From the NCBI GenBank assembly GCA_013822345.1, contig PNKH01000001.1, positions 113,957 through 177,956 of the forward strand: a DNA stretch of 64,000 nucleotides. Direction: 5' to 3'. A model generated the notes under the pieces. That model worked only from the letters and a program-made list of their open reading frames with translations, was not told the DNA's origin and ran no database searches. The DNA is from Isosphaera sp. GTDB lineage: Bacteria; Planctomycetota; Planctomycetia; Gemmatales; Gemmataceae. Position 1 is the first letter of the stretch. The number at the start of each line of letters is the position of its first letter. The translations under genes and the position numbers were made by a program. Positions 1 through 8,155 of this stretch are shown here, one piece after another.

Positions 1-30
1 CTGCACGGCCAGCACCAGAACCTCTTCCAC
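1..30 (-). CDS. Possible start of a gene running off the left edge
   Basis: On the minus strand a GTG at 30-28 opens a reading frame (VEEVLVLAVQ) that continues beyond position 1. It is preceded by a purine-rich GGAGGGG stretch (complement of 34-40), well placed for ribosome binding. It would be co-oriented with, and downstream of, the WD40 gene that ends at 146. Only ten codons are visible, so no function can be given and the start itself is uncertain. The rest of 31-145 shows no convincing gene. Confidence 0.25.
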   Translation of the reverse strand, partial: MEEVLVLAVQ

Positions 31-145
31 GGTCCCCTCCGCCGAACGGTCCGGCTCAACCGCCCAGCGGGGCACGAGTGCCTACACGTCGGGGAGAGGC
101 GGTATGCCCCACCGGCCGGGTGCGGCGCCCGGGGCGGTCCGGGCG

Positions 146-1111
146 TCACTTCTTCGTGCCCGCGTCCCACCGCTTTCCGACTTGACCGGAGGTCCCCGAG
201 ACCAGGGTCTTGCCGTCAGGGCTCCACGACACGGATGACACGCCCCACTTGAGGACCGCTACCTCCTTGCCCGTGCCCACGTCCCACAGCCTCACCGTGT
301 CATCTTTACCGACCGAGGCCAGGGTCTTGCCGTCCGGGTTCCACGAGACCGACCGCACCCCGAACGGAGGGTGCCCCTTGAGCGCGGCCAGTTCCTTGCG
401 CGTGCCCACATCCCACAGCGTGATCGTGTCGTCGGGGCTGCTCAGCGAGGCCAGGGTCTTGCCGTCCGGACTCCACGCGACGCAGGTGTGCGCCCCCTTG
501 AGGGCGGCCAGTTCCTTCCCCGTGGCGACCTCCAGCAGTCTCACCGTCGATTCGTCACAGGCCAGGGCCACGGTCTTCCCGTCCGGACTCCACGCCACCG
601 CGCGTGCCACGGGCAACCCCGAGACCTTCAGGGTCGCCAACCCCTTGCCCGTGGCCGCCTCCCACAGCCTCACCGTGCTGTCCCCGCCCGCCGAGGCCAG
701 GGTCTTGCCGTCCGGGCTCCACGCCACCGACCACACGATGTGGGTGTGCCCCTTGAGGGTGGCCAGCTCCTGGCGCGTGGCCACGTCCCACAGCTTGACA
801 GTGTGGTCGCCGCCCGCCTCGTCGCCCGACGAGGCCAGGGTCTTACCGTTGGGGCTCCACGCCACGCAGATCGCCCCGAGCTTGTGCCCCTTGAGGGCGG
901 CCAGTTCCTTGCCTGTGGCCGCCTCCCACAGCTTCACCGCGCCGTGGTCCTCCGCGGTGGCGAGGGTCTTGCCGTCGGGACTCATCGAGGTGAACCACAC
1001 CCGGGCCGGCTCCTTGGGCTGGGCGTGTGCGACCGAGGAGGGTGGTGAGGCGACGAAACCACCCACCAGTGCGTACGCGAGAATGAGGGGCGAGGACCGC
1101 GTCAAACGCAT
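146..1111 (-). CDS. Exported WD40 seven-bladed beta-propeller protein
   Basis: 321 residues. A hydrophobic signal peptide ending near SVAHAQ is followed by seven WD40 repeats with the pattern WSPDGKTLAS...VKLWD and the linker ATGKELAALKGH. The ATG at 1111 was chosen over a longer frame because GGAGG (complement of 1120-1124) lies eight bases upstream and because it puts the signal peptide at the N-terminus. Seven repeats make a closed propeller that normally serves as a protein-binding scaffold; no enzymatic domain is fused to it. The repeats are so alike that the DNA itself is repetitive (about 120-bp period). It resembles the second WD40 gene at 4819-5793. The ligand is unknown. Confidence 0.85.
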   Translation of the reverse strand: MRLTRSSPLILAYALVGGFVASPPSSVAHAQPKEPARVWFTSMSPDGKTLATAEDHGAVKLWEAATGKELAALKGHKLGAICVAWSPNGKTLASSGDEAGGDHTVKLWDVATRQELATLKGHTHIVWSVAWSPDGKTLASAGGDSTVRLWEAATGKGLATLKVSGLPVARAVAWSPDGKTVALACDESTVRLLEVATGKELAALKGAHTCVAWSPDGKTLASLSSPDDTITLWDVGTRKELAALKGHPPFGVRSVSWNPDGKTLASVGKDDTVRLWDVGTGKEVAVLKWGVSSVSWSPDGKTLVSGTSGQVGKRWDAGTKK

Positions 1112-1410
1112 GGTCAAAACCTCCAAAACAGTGCCACGACCTGCGGTCGAACTTGGGGCCAGCCTGGCCGATGACCGGGGTCTGCATCGCCCTGCTGGTC
1201 TGACCGCCGGTGAGCCTACCCGGACGATCGCGGGGGTGCAAGAACTTCCCACAGTCTCGTGCCGCCTTCGGAGGGACGGAGGGCCGACGGGACGGCCGCC
1301 CACGGTCGAGGGAAAATGTGAAATCCCCCAATCCGCCCGGCGGGGGTCGTCGTCGGGGGGTTACGTCGTACTCTCCACGGCGTACCCCACGTTCGTCAGG
1401 AGCTGCTCGC
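1112..1410. other. Divergent intergenic region
   Basis: About 300 bp separate the WD40 gene (leftward) from the secreted protein gene (rightward), so both promoters should lie here. I see no reading frame with coding character and no strong -10 hexamer. Confidence 0.4.
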
Positions 1411-2091
1411 ATGCTCGCCGCTCTCACGCTCTCCGCCGCCCTCGGCGCCCCGGTCCCGGCCCCGGCCGCCCCGGTCCCGACCGGCCCCGCCCCCCAGGTC
1501 ATGGAACTGAAGGCCGGCGCCGACGGGAAGGTCATGGTCGTCGTCCGGCGGATGGAGAAGGTTCAGGTCGGGGCCGGGGCCGCGATCGGCCCGAACGGCG
1601 CCCCGCCGGCCGTCATCACCGCCGAACGGGCGGTCGTCCGGTCGGTCGAGCTCGGCGAGGTCAAGGACCTGACCGTCACCACCGCCGACGGGAAGAAGGT
1701 CGCCACCGACGAGGCGATCAAGAGGATCGCCGCCGGGGCGGTCGTCGTCGTGTCCGCCGACGGCAAGCCGGTCAGCCCGGCCTTCCTGAAGGTGTTCAAG
1801 GACGACACCCTGGTCCTCGCCTCGCCCGAGCTGGGCGGCGCGGCCGGCGGGTTCGTCAAGCCCGGCATCCGCCCGCTCCCGGGCGTGATCCAGCCCCAGC
1901 CGGGCATCCAGATCCTCCCGGTCCAGCCGGGCAACATCCAGATCCTGCCGGCCGCGCCGGGCGGGGTGCAGGTTGTGCCGCTCCCGGGCGGCAACGGGGT
2001 GATCCAGATCCAGGTCGCCCCGGGCGGGGTGCTCCCGGCCGTCCCGCCGCAGCCGGAGCCGGCCCCGGCCCCGGAGAAGAACGAGAAGTGA
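1411..2091 (+). CDS. Secreted protein of unknown function, paralogue of the next gene
   Basis: 226 residues starting at the ATG at 1411, which has AGGAG eight bases upstream and opens a short hydrophobic signal sequence (MLAALTLSAALG). The central part contains a module (DEAIKRIAAGAVVVVSADGKPVSPAFLKVFKDD is its core region, residues about 105-140) that recurs twice in the neighbour at 2241-3311. The last third is proline-rich with repeated PGxIQIxP-like units and no recognisable domain. The family was not recognised. The arrangement suggests a duplicated, extracytoplasmic protein pair; function is open. Confidence 0.75.
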   Translation: MLAALTLSAALGAPVPAPAAPVPTGPAPQVMELKAGADGKVMVVVRRMEKVQVGAGAAIGPNGAPPAVITAERAVVRSVELGEVKDLTVTTADGKKVATDEAIKRIAAGAVVVVSADGKPVSPAFLKVFKDDTLVLASPELGGAAGGFVKPGIRPLPGVIQPQPGIQILPVQPGNIQILPAAPGGVQVVPLPGGNGVIQIQVAPGGVLPAVPPQPEPAPAPEKNEK

Positions 2092-2111
2092 CCCGCGGGA
2101 CAACTCCTCCC

Positions 2112-2144
2112 CCGGCCGCCGGCGGTGTGTAACCCCGGCGGCCG
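2112..2144. terminator. Hairpin downstream of the secreted protein gene
   Basis: CCGGCCGCCGG at 2112-2122 pairs with CCGGCGGCCGG at 2134-2144 around an 11-base loop, 20 bases after the stop at 2091. There is no T-tract, so it may act as an RNA-stabilising stem rather than a Rho-independent terminator. Confidence 0.35.
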
Positions 2145-2240
2145 GCGCCTTTACACGCCCCGGTCCCGGGCGTAGAGTATGTACCGTCATCCCGCCGTCC
2201 GACCCCGGACTCGCCCGGGGCGCACCCCGGAGTTCTCCCG

Positions 2241-3311
2241 ATGGTCCCCTCCCTGCTCGCCGCTGCGGCCCTGACCGCCCCGGCCGCCCCAGTCCCGAAG
2301 GACACCGTCCCGAACCCGGCCGGCCCGGCCCCGCGCGTCGCCGGGGTCAAGGCCGAGGCCGACGGGGTCGTCTGGGTCACCGCCCAGGTGTACGAGAAGC
2401 GGAAGGTCCAGCAGCAGATGATCGTGGTCGAGAACAACCAGCGGGTGCAGAAGGTCCAGGAGGTCGAGCAGACCGTCCCGGTCTACGTCCGCAAGACCCT
2501 GGCCGACTTCGGCGGGAAGTTCGCCACCGCCGGCGGCAGCCCGCTCACCCCCGAGGACGCCGTCCGGCGGGTCAGGGACGGGGCCACCCTGCTGGTCACC
2601 GCCGACGGCAAGCCGGTCAGCCCCGGGTGGCTGAAGGCCGTCGACCCGTCCGCCGTGGTCATGACCGCCGACGGCCTCGGGCACGCCCACTTCAGCTACG
2701 GCGGGCCCCCGTACCCGACCACCCCCGCCCCCCGGCTGGCCATGCTCGGGACCGACGACAAGGGCGTCGTCCGGCTCCCGGTCAACCCGAACCCGACCAA
2801 CCCGTACGGCCAGGTCTACTACGGGGACGACGGCGGGTTCGGCGGCGGCCGGATCATCCGCGGCGGCGGCCGGGTCATCATCGAGGGGGACGTGGCGTAC
2901 GCCCCGGCCCCGGCGGCCGCCCCCGCCGCGGCGGACGGGAAGAAGGCCCTGACCGACCTCAGCTTCACCGCCTACGAGGTGAACGGGAAGATGCTGTCGA
3001 AGGCCGCCGCCCTGGACCGGCTGAAGGCCGGCGGGCTGGTTCTGATCGCCGGCGACAGCCGGTTCCCGGACGCCCAGTACCTGACCGCGTTCCGGGACGA
3101 CCTGGTGGTGATCGCGTCGCCGGAGCTGGTCTTCCCCCCGAACCTGCCCAACCCGTACGACGTCCCGCCGAAGCCGGCCGCCCCGGCGGCGAACCCGGCC
3201 GGCGGGAAGCCGGCCCCGGCCGTCGCCCCGCCGGCCCCGGCGGTGGCCCCGGCGATCGGCGTCGCCCGCCCGGCGGTCCTCAAGCCGCTCCCGGTCCAGA
3301 TCGAGAAGTGA
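2241..3311 (+). CDS. Secreted protein with two copies of the paralogous module
   Basis: 356 residues. The N-terminus MVPSLLAAAALTAPAAPVPK looks like a short export signal. Two related modules can be seen: one around residues 100-140 (EDAVRRVRDGATLLVTADGKP) and one around 250-295 (AALDRLKAGGLVLIAGDSRFP followed by VVIASPELVFP). The same unit occurs once in the upstream gene, so this gene looks like an expanded paralogue. Between them is a glycine-rich stretch (GDDGGFGGGRIIRGGGRVI) and the C-terminus is proline/alanine-rich. The pair lies 149 bp apart in the same direction. No known domain was recognised. Confidence 0.75.
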   Translation: MVPSLLAAAALTAPAAPVPKDTVPNPAGPAPRVAGVKAEADGVVWVTAQVYEKRKVQQQMIVVENNQRVQKVQEVEQTVPVYVRKTLADFGGKFATAGGSPLTPEDAVRRVRDGATLLVTADGKPVSPGWLKAVDPSAVVMTADGLGHAHFSYGGPPYPTTPAPRLAMLGTDDKGVVRLPVNPNPTNPYGQVYYGDDGGFGGGRIIRGGGRVIIEGDVAYAPAPAAAPAAADGKKALTDLSFTAYEVNGKMLSKAAALDRLKAGGLVLIAGDSRFPDAQYLTAFRDDLVVIASPELVFPPNLPNPYDVPPKPAAPAANPAGGKPAPAVAPPAPAVAPAIGVARPAVLKPLPVQIEK

Positions 3312-3486
3312 CCCCGCCGGCCGGCGGGTGACCGCGACCGCCCGGCCCGTCGAGGCCGGGCGGCGGCGCTTCCGCGGCGCGAAGTTCGGGCGAAACTCGC
3401 CCCGCCCGCCGGGGTTGACCCTTGCACCCGCCGACCCGGCCGCTTACGCTCATCCTGCTGCCCCCTTTCCCCACCGCACCGCTGCC

Positions 3487-4767
3487 ATGACACCGCTGAA
3501 CCGCCGCGCCTTCTTCGGCGCGTCCCTGGGCGGCCTCGCCGCCGTCGCCGACCACTCCCCGTCCCGGGCCGTGGACGTGGCCCCGGCCCCCCGCGCCGTC
3601 GAGGCCGTCCCGACCGACCTCGCCCCGGCCGACACCCTGTTCCTCACCTGGCGGGGCGACCCGACCACCACCGTGACGGTCCAGTGGGTCGGGCCGGAAC
3701 TCCCGGGGGCGGAGGTGTCCGTCAAGTTGCTCGCCAAGACCGCGACCGACTGGAAGACGACCCCGGTCGCCGCCCGGCCGTTCCCGCGGACCGACCTGAA
3801 GGTCCACCGGGCGGAGCTGACCGGGCTGACGCCGGGGACGGAGTACGTTCTCCAGGTCGGGAAGGGGCCGAAAACGTACCGGTTCCGGACGATGCCGGCG
3901 AAGGCGACGGACACGTTCACGTTCGTGTCCGGCGGGGACTGCGGGGTGAACGCCCACGCGGTCGCCAACAACATCCTGGCGGCGAAGCAGGAGCCGCACT
4001 TCGCGCTGATCGGCGGGGACCTCGGGTACGACAACGGGATCTCGCCGAAGACGGCGCTGGGGTTCGTGCAGAACTATGCGAAGCACATGGTCGACCCGAA
4101 GGGCCGGCTGATCCCGCTGGTGACGTGCATCGGGAACCACGAGGTGAAGGGCGGGTACGGGAAGGGGCGGGAGGACGCGACGTACTTCTTCCCGCTGTTC
4201 GACGGGCTGTACCGGGACGCGAGCTACGCCGCCCTGGACTTCGGCGACTACCTGAGCCTGGTGCTGCTGGACAGCGGGCACGCGGCCCCGATCGGCGGGG
4301 CGCAGGCGGCGTGGCTCGGCGGGGCGCTGCGGGAGCGGGCGGAGCGGCCGCACCTGGTCGCGGTGAACCACGTCCCGGCGTACCCGTCGTACCGGGCGCC
4401 GACGGGGGTGCTGGGGAAGTTCGGGACGGGGGAGGGGAACCGGACGCACTGGTGCCCGCTGTTCGAGGCGCACGGGGTGGACGCGGTGCTGGAGCACCAC
4501 GACCACACGTTCAAGCGGACCCACCCGCTGAAGGGCGGGGTGAAGGACCGGTACGGGGTGCCGTACCTGGGTGATGGGTCGTGGGGGAAGCTGCGGACGC
4601 CGAACGCCCCGGAGAAGCGGCCGTACCTGGCGGCGGTGGGGGACGCGTACCACTTCACGGTGCACAAGCTGGAGGGCGAGCAGCGGTACCACGTGGCGCT
4701 GGAGGAGGGCGGGCGGGTGGCGGACGTGTTCGCCACGACCGGCAAGCGCCCCGCGAAGCGGGGGTGA
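3487..4767 (+). CDS. Tat-exported purple acid phosphatase-like metallophosphoesterase
   Basis: 426 residues. The N-terminus MTPLNRRAFFGASLGG carries a twin-arginine signal, which fixes the start at 3487. Residues about 45-138 look like the fibronectin-type N-terminal domain of purple acid phosphatases (LFLTWRGDPTTTVTVQW). The calcineurin-like metal motifs follow: D151 in SGGDCG, GGDLGYD at 177-182, GNHE at 216-219, VNHVP near 293 and HHDH near 335. These are the ligands for a two-metal phosphomonoesterase centre. The enzyme probably releases phosphate from organic esters outside the cytoplasm. It stands alone with respect to operon structure. Confidence 0.88.
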   Translation: MTPLNRRAFFGASLGGLAAVADHSPSRAVDVAPAPRAVEAVPTDLAPADTLFLTWRGDPTTTVTVQWVGPELPGAEVSVKLLAKTATDWKTTPVAARPFPRTDLKVHRAELTGLTPGTEYVLQVGKGPKTYRFRTMPAKATDTFTFVSGGDCGVNAHAVANNILAAKQEPHFALIGGDLGYDNGISPKTALGFVQNYAKHMVDPKGRLIPLVTCIGNHEVKGGYGKGREDATYFFPLFDGLYRDASYAALDFGDYLSLVLLDSGHAAPIGGAQAAWLGGALRERAERPHLVAVNHVPAYPSYRAPTGVLGKFGTGEGNRTHWCPLFEAHGVDAVLEHHDHTFKRTHPLKGGVKDRYGVPYLGDGSWGKLRTPNAPEKRPYLAAVGDAYHFTVHKLEGEQRYHVALEEGGRVADVFATTGKRPAKRG

Positions 4768-4818
4768 GATGGGCCCGGCGCCGGCGAGAGCGCTCCCGCC
4801 GGCGGCGCGGGCGGTCGC

Positions 4819-5793
4819 TCACTTCTTGGCACCCAGGTCCCAAAGCTTAACGACCCCCTCCGCACTCGCAGTCGCCAGGGTCTTCCCGTCCGGGCTGAAC
4901 GCGACGGTCCACACAACGGCCGGTTCGTTCTTGGGCGAGGCCTGGAGCGTCGAGACCGGTTTGCCCGCGGCCGCGTCCCAGAGCTTCGCCACCCCGTCCT
5001 CGCCGCCCGAGGCGATCGTCTTGCCGTCCGGGCTGAATGCCACCACGACGGCCTCGCCCTCGTGCCCGCGGACGGCGAACCGCTCTTTGCCGGTCCCCAC
5101 GTCCCACACCCGGAGGGTGCCGTCCTGACTGCCGGTGGCGACGGCCTTCCCGTCCGGGCTGAACGCCAGCCCGTTCACGCGCAGACTCCGGGCGGCGAGG
5201 GTCGCCCGCTCCGTGCCCGTGGCCGGGTCCCAGAGCTTGACCGCCCCGTCGCCGCCGCCGGACGCCAGGGTCTTGCCGTCCGGGCTGAAGGCGACCGGGA
5301 AGACGCCGCCCCGGTGGCCGTCGAACCCGACCAGCTCCTTCCCGGTCGCCGCGTCCCAGACCTTGATCTTCCCGTCAATGCCCCCGGAGGCGATCGTCTT
5401 GCCGTCCGGGCCGAACATCGCGCGCATCTCCGGGCGGAGGTGCCCTTTCATGCTGAGCTTCTGCTCGCCCGTCTTCACGTCCCACACCCGGATGGTGAAG
5501 TCCATGCTCGCCGAGGCCAGGGCCTTGCCGTCCGGGCTGAACGCCACGGACAGCACCCGCCGGTCGTGACCCTTGAACGTGGACAGCTCCTTCCCGGCCG
5601 CGGCGTCCCAGAGCTTCACCGTCTTGTCGGTACTCCCGGAGGCCAACGTCTTGCCGTCCGGGCTGAACGCGACGCAGTAGATGGGTGCCGTGTGGCCCTT
5701 CAGAGTTGCCAACTCCCGGGGCTGACCCCGGGCCGCCGTCGGCACCCCGCCCGCCGCCCACGCCACCGCCAACACGCACACGACATGCCTCAC
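4819..5793 (-). CDS. Exported WD40 seven-bladed beta-propeller protein
   Basis: 324 residues beginning at a GTG (complement of 5791-5793) that has GGAGGG a few bases upstream and opens a signal peptide (VCVLAVAWAAGGVPTAARG). Seven WD40 repeats follow, each with FSPDGKTLASG and VKLWD or IRVWD, enough for one propeller. No partner domain is present. It is convergent with the phosphatase and divergent from glcD. Its repeats are better conserved than those of the WD40 protein at 146-1111. A scaffold role outside the cytoplasm is the likely one; the partner is unknown. Confidence 0.85.
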   Translation of the reverse strand: MRHVVCVLAVAWAAGGVPTAARGQPRELATLKGHTAPIYCVAFSPDGKTLASGSTDKTVKLWDAAAGKELSTFKGHDRRVLSVAFSPDGKALASASMDFTIRVWDVKTGEQKLSMKGHLRPEMRAMFGPDGKTIASGGIDGKIKVWDAATGKELVGFDGHRGGVFPVAFSPDGKTLASGGGDGAVKLWDPATGTERATLAARSLRVNGLAFSPDGKAVATGSQDGTLRVWDVGTGKERFAVRGHEGEAVVVAFSPDGKTIASGGEDGVAKLWDAAAGKPVSTLQASPKNEPAVVWTVAFSPDGKTLATASAEGVVKLWDLGAKK

Positions 5794-5862
5794 GAAGCGC
5801 CCTCCGGTTCGGGTCGTGCCGGGCGGCGGGTGACACCCCCGCCCCGGCGCGCCCCCGGATGG

Positions 5863-5868
5863 TACACT
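5863..5868 (+). promoter_or_regulatory. -10-like TACACT just before glcD
   Basis: TACACT ends six bases before the glcD ATG at 5875. If it is a sigma-70 type -10 box, transcription would start at or within a base or two of the start codon, giving a leaderless mRNA. This agrees with the absence of a Shine-Dalgarno sequence. No clear -35 box is visible. Confidence 0.4.
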
Positions 5869-5874
5869 AACCGC

Positions 5875-7359
5875 ATGAGCACCACACTCACAAAAGCCGC
5901 CCCCGCCGCGCCGTCCGCTGCCGACCTCGTCGCCCGGATGCGGGCGATCGTCGGCCCGGACAACGTCCTCACGTCCGCCGCCGACATGGCCGTCTACGAG
6001 TGCGACGGGTTCACCATCGCCAAGACCAAGCCCGACGTCGTCGTCTTCCCCACGTCCACCGAGCACATCGTTGACATCGTGAAGGCGTGCAACGAACTCG
6101 GCGTCGGGTTCCTCGCCCGCGGGGCCGGCACCAGCCTCGCCGGCGGGTGCGTCCTCGTCGGCGGCGGGGTGATGATCGCCCTCGCCCGGATGAAGCGCAT
6201 CCTCGAGGTGAACGTCCGCGACCGGTACGCGGTGGTCGAACCGGGCGTCGTGAACGTCTGGCTCACCAACGCCCTGAAGCCGCACGGCTACCACTACGCC
6301 CCGGACCCGTCCAGCCAGGGCGCCTGCACCATCGGCGGGAACGTCGCCACCAACAGCGGCGGCCCGCACACCCTCAAGTACGGCGTCACCGTCAACCACA
6401 TCCTCGGCGTCGAACTTGTCCTCCCGGACGGCCGGGTCGTGACCTGCGGCGGCCCGACCGAGGACGGCCCGGGGTACGACCTGACCGGCACCGTGGTCGG
6501 GAGCGAGGGGACGTTCGGGGTGGTGTCGAAGGTGTGGGTGCGGCTGACCCGGAACCCGGAGGCGTACCGCACCCTGCTCGGGGTGTTCGAGACGATCGAC
6601 GACGCGACCAACACCATCTCCGACATCATCGGGGCCGGAATCGTCCCCGCCGCCCTGGAGTTGCTCGACAAGACGATGCTGTCGGCGGTGGAGGCGGCGT
6701 TCAAGTTCGGGTTCCCGCTGGACGCCGAGGCGGTGGTCATCATGGAGGTGGACGGGCTGGCGGCGGGGTTGCAGGAGGAGGCCGACCGGATCGAGGCGAT
6801 CGCCAAGAAGAACAAGGCCCGCGAGGTGCGGAAGGCGACCACCGAGGCGGAGCGGCTGGCCCTGTGGAAGGCCCGGAAGCAGGCGTTCGGGACGATCGGC
6901 CGGCTCGGGTACCCGAGCTACTGCACCCAGGACGGGGTGGTCCCGCGGACGAAGCTGCCGGAGATCATGCGGCACATCCAGGCGACGGCGAAGAAGTACG
7001 CCCTCGGGATCTGCAACGTGTTCCACGCCGGGGACGGGAACGTCCACCCGATCCTGATGTTCGACGAGCGGTACCCGGACCAGGTGAAGCGCGTCCTCGA
7101 CGCCAGTCACGAGATCCTGGCCGAGTGCATCAACCTGGGCGGGAGCGTGACCGGGGAGCACGGCATCGGGGTCGAGAAGATCGACTTCATGCCGCTGATG
7201 TTCACCCCGGACGACCTGCACTACATGGTCCGGCTGCGGACGGCGTTCAACCCGGACAACCGGTGCAGCCCGGGGAAGCTCTTGCCGACCGCCGGCGGGT
7301 GCGCCGAGCCGTCGAGCAGCGTGAGCCAGACGAAGCCCGGCCGCCGGGCGGCGGTGTGA
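5875..7359 (+). CDS. glcD: Glycolate oxidase FAD-binding subunit GlcD
   Basis: 494 residues, the usual GlcD length. The N-terminal FAD-binding (FAD_binding_4/PCMH) domain contains LARGAGTSLAGG and GNVATNSGGPH; the C-terminal FAD-oxidase domain contains FHAGDGNVHP and ends with the family signature TGEHGIGVEK near residue 426. GlcD carries the flavin and oxidises glycolate to glyoxylate, passing electrons through GlcE and GlcF to the membrane quinone pool. glcE and glcF follow downstream but are separated from it by an opposite-strand DUF1080 gene, so glcD is likely transcribed separately. The start at 5875 lacks a ribosome-binding site. Confidence 0.93.
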   Translation: MSTTLTKAAPAAPSAADLVARMRAIVGPDNVLTSAADMAVYECDGFTIAKTKPDVVVFPTSTEHIVDIVKACNELGVGFLARGAGTSLAGGCVLVGGGVMIALARMKRILEVNVRDRYAVVEPGVVNVWLTNALKPHGYHYAPDPSSQGACTIGGNVATNSGGPHTLKYGVTVNHILGVELVLPDGRVVTCGGPTEDGPGYDLTGTVVGSEGTFGVVSKVWVRLTRNPEAYRTLLGVFETIDDATNTISDIIGAGIVPAALELLDKTMLSAVEAAFKFGFPLDAEAVVIMEVDGLAAGLQEEADRIEAIAKKNKAREVRKATTEAERLALWKARKQAFGTIGRLGYPSYCTQDGVVPRTKLPEIMRHIQATAKKYALGICNVFHAGDGNVHPILMFDERYPDQVKRVLDASHEILAECINLGGSVTGEHGIGVEKIDFMPLMFTPDDLHYMVRLRTAFNPDNRCSPGKLLPTAGGCAEPSSSVSQTKPGRRAAV

Positions 7360-7374
7360 CCGGTCCGACGGCCG

Positions 7375-8043
7375 TCACTTCAGTTCCGTCAGCCTCACCT
7401 TCCGGATCTGGATCGGCTCGTTCTCCCGGCTCAGGTGCTGGAACCCGATGTGCCCCTTCCGCGGCCGGTCCTTCAGCGGCGGGGCGTCGGTCCCGTCGTG
7501 CCGCTTGACCACCTGGTCGAACGTCGACAAGTCGACTTCCTGCACCACCTCGCCGTTGATCGTCGCCTTCAGCCGCGGCCCCTTCAGCTCGACCTTGCAG
7601 GTGTTCCACTCGGCCGGCTTGTACACCTGCTTGGTCGGGGCGGCCGCCCGGTAGAGGCCGCCGGTCAGCTCCGAGTCCTTCGCCTTCTCGTTGTACCGCA
7701 GGTCGGCGAACTGCAGCTCCAGCCCGTCGAACGCCGGGTCGCCCTTCATCGGGGCCCGCAGCGCCACCCCGCTGTTCCCGCGGGCGGTCAGCTTGATCTC
7801 GAACTCCAGGACGAAGTCGGCGTACTCCTTCTCGGAGACGAGCCAGGTGCCGCGCTTCGCCCCCGGCCGCAGCTCCCCGTCCTCGACCGCCCACTCGGTC
7901 CCGTCCCCGGCCGGCTTCGCCAGGTCGTTCCAGGCCCGCACCACCCACCCCTTCGGCGGCCCCTTCTCGGCGAACAGCGGGACCGGGTCGGCCGCGGCGA
8001 GTGGGGCGGCGAGCGCGGCGAGCACGAGGAGCGGGGCGCGCAT
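7375..8043 (-). CDS. Secreted DUF1080 (3-keto-disaccharide hydrolase-type) protein
   Basis: 222 residues with a signal peptide (MRAPLLVLAALAAPLAAADP) at the ATG at 8043, preceded by GGAGGG. The body is a single DUF1080 domain: GWVVRAWNDLAKPAGDGTEW, a central ALRAPMKGDPAFDG region and the ending IGFQHLSRENEPIQIRKVRL, which is typical of this concanavalin-like fold. Members of the family bind or hydrolyse sugars in the periplasm, and the group is hugely expanded in planctomycetes. It lies between glcD and glcE on the opposite strand and is not part of that pathway. Confidence 0.88.
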   Translation of the reverse strand: MRAPLLVLAALAAPLAAADPVPLFAEKGPPKGWVVRAWNDLAKPAGDGTEWAVEDGELRPGAKRGTWLVSEKEYADFVLEFEIKLTARGNSGVALRAPMKGDPAFDGLELQFADLRYNEKAKDSELTGGLYRAAAPTKQVYKPAEWNTCKVELKGPRLKATINGEVVQEVDLSTFDQVVKRHDGTDAPPLKDRPRKGHIGFQHLSRENEPIQIRKVRLTELK

Positions 8044-8114
8044 GGCGGCCCTCCGGGGGACGGGTGTCCCGCGATGATCCGCCGCGCCCGGCGCGCGGTC
8101 AAGGGCCGACTCCG

Positions 8115-8120
8115 TACAAT
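8115..8120 (+). promoter_or_regulatory. -10-like TACAAT upstream of glcE
   Basis: TACAAT lies 35 bases before the GTG of glcE, in the divergent gap between the DUF1080 gene and glcE. A matching -35 box is not apparent. Confidence 0.4.
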
Positions 8121-8155
8121 GCCGGGGAACCCCCCGCGCACCCTCCCCCGCCGAC

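Noticed and set aside
4900..5790. Regularly spaced, similar DNA segments resembling a CRISPR array
   Set aside because: The period is about 120 bases and the repeats code for WD40 blades in frame; there are no unique spacers and no cas genes.
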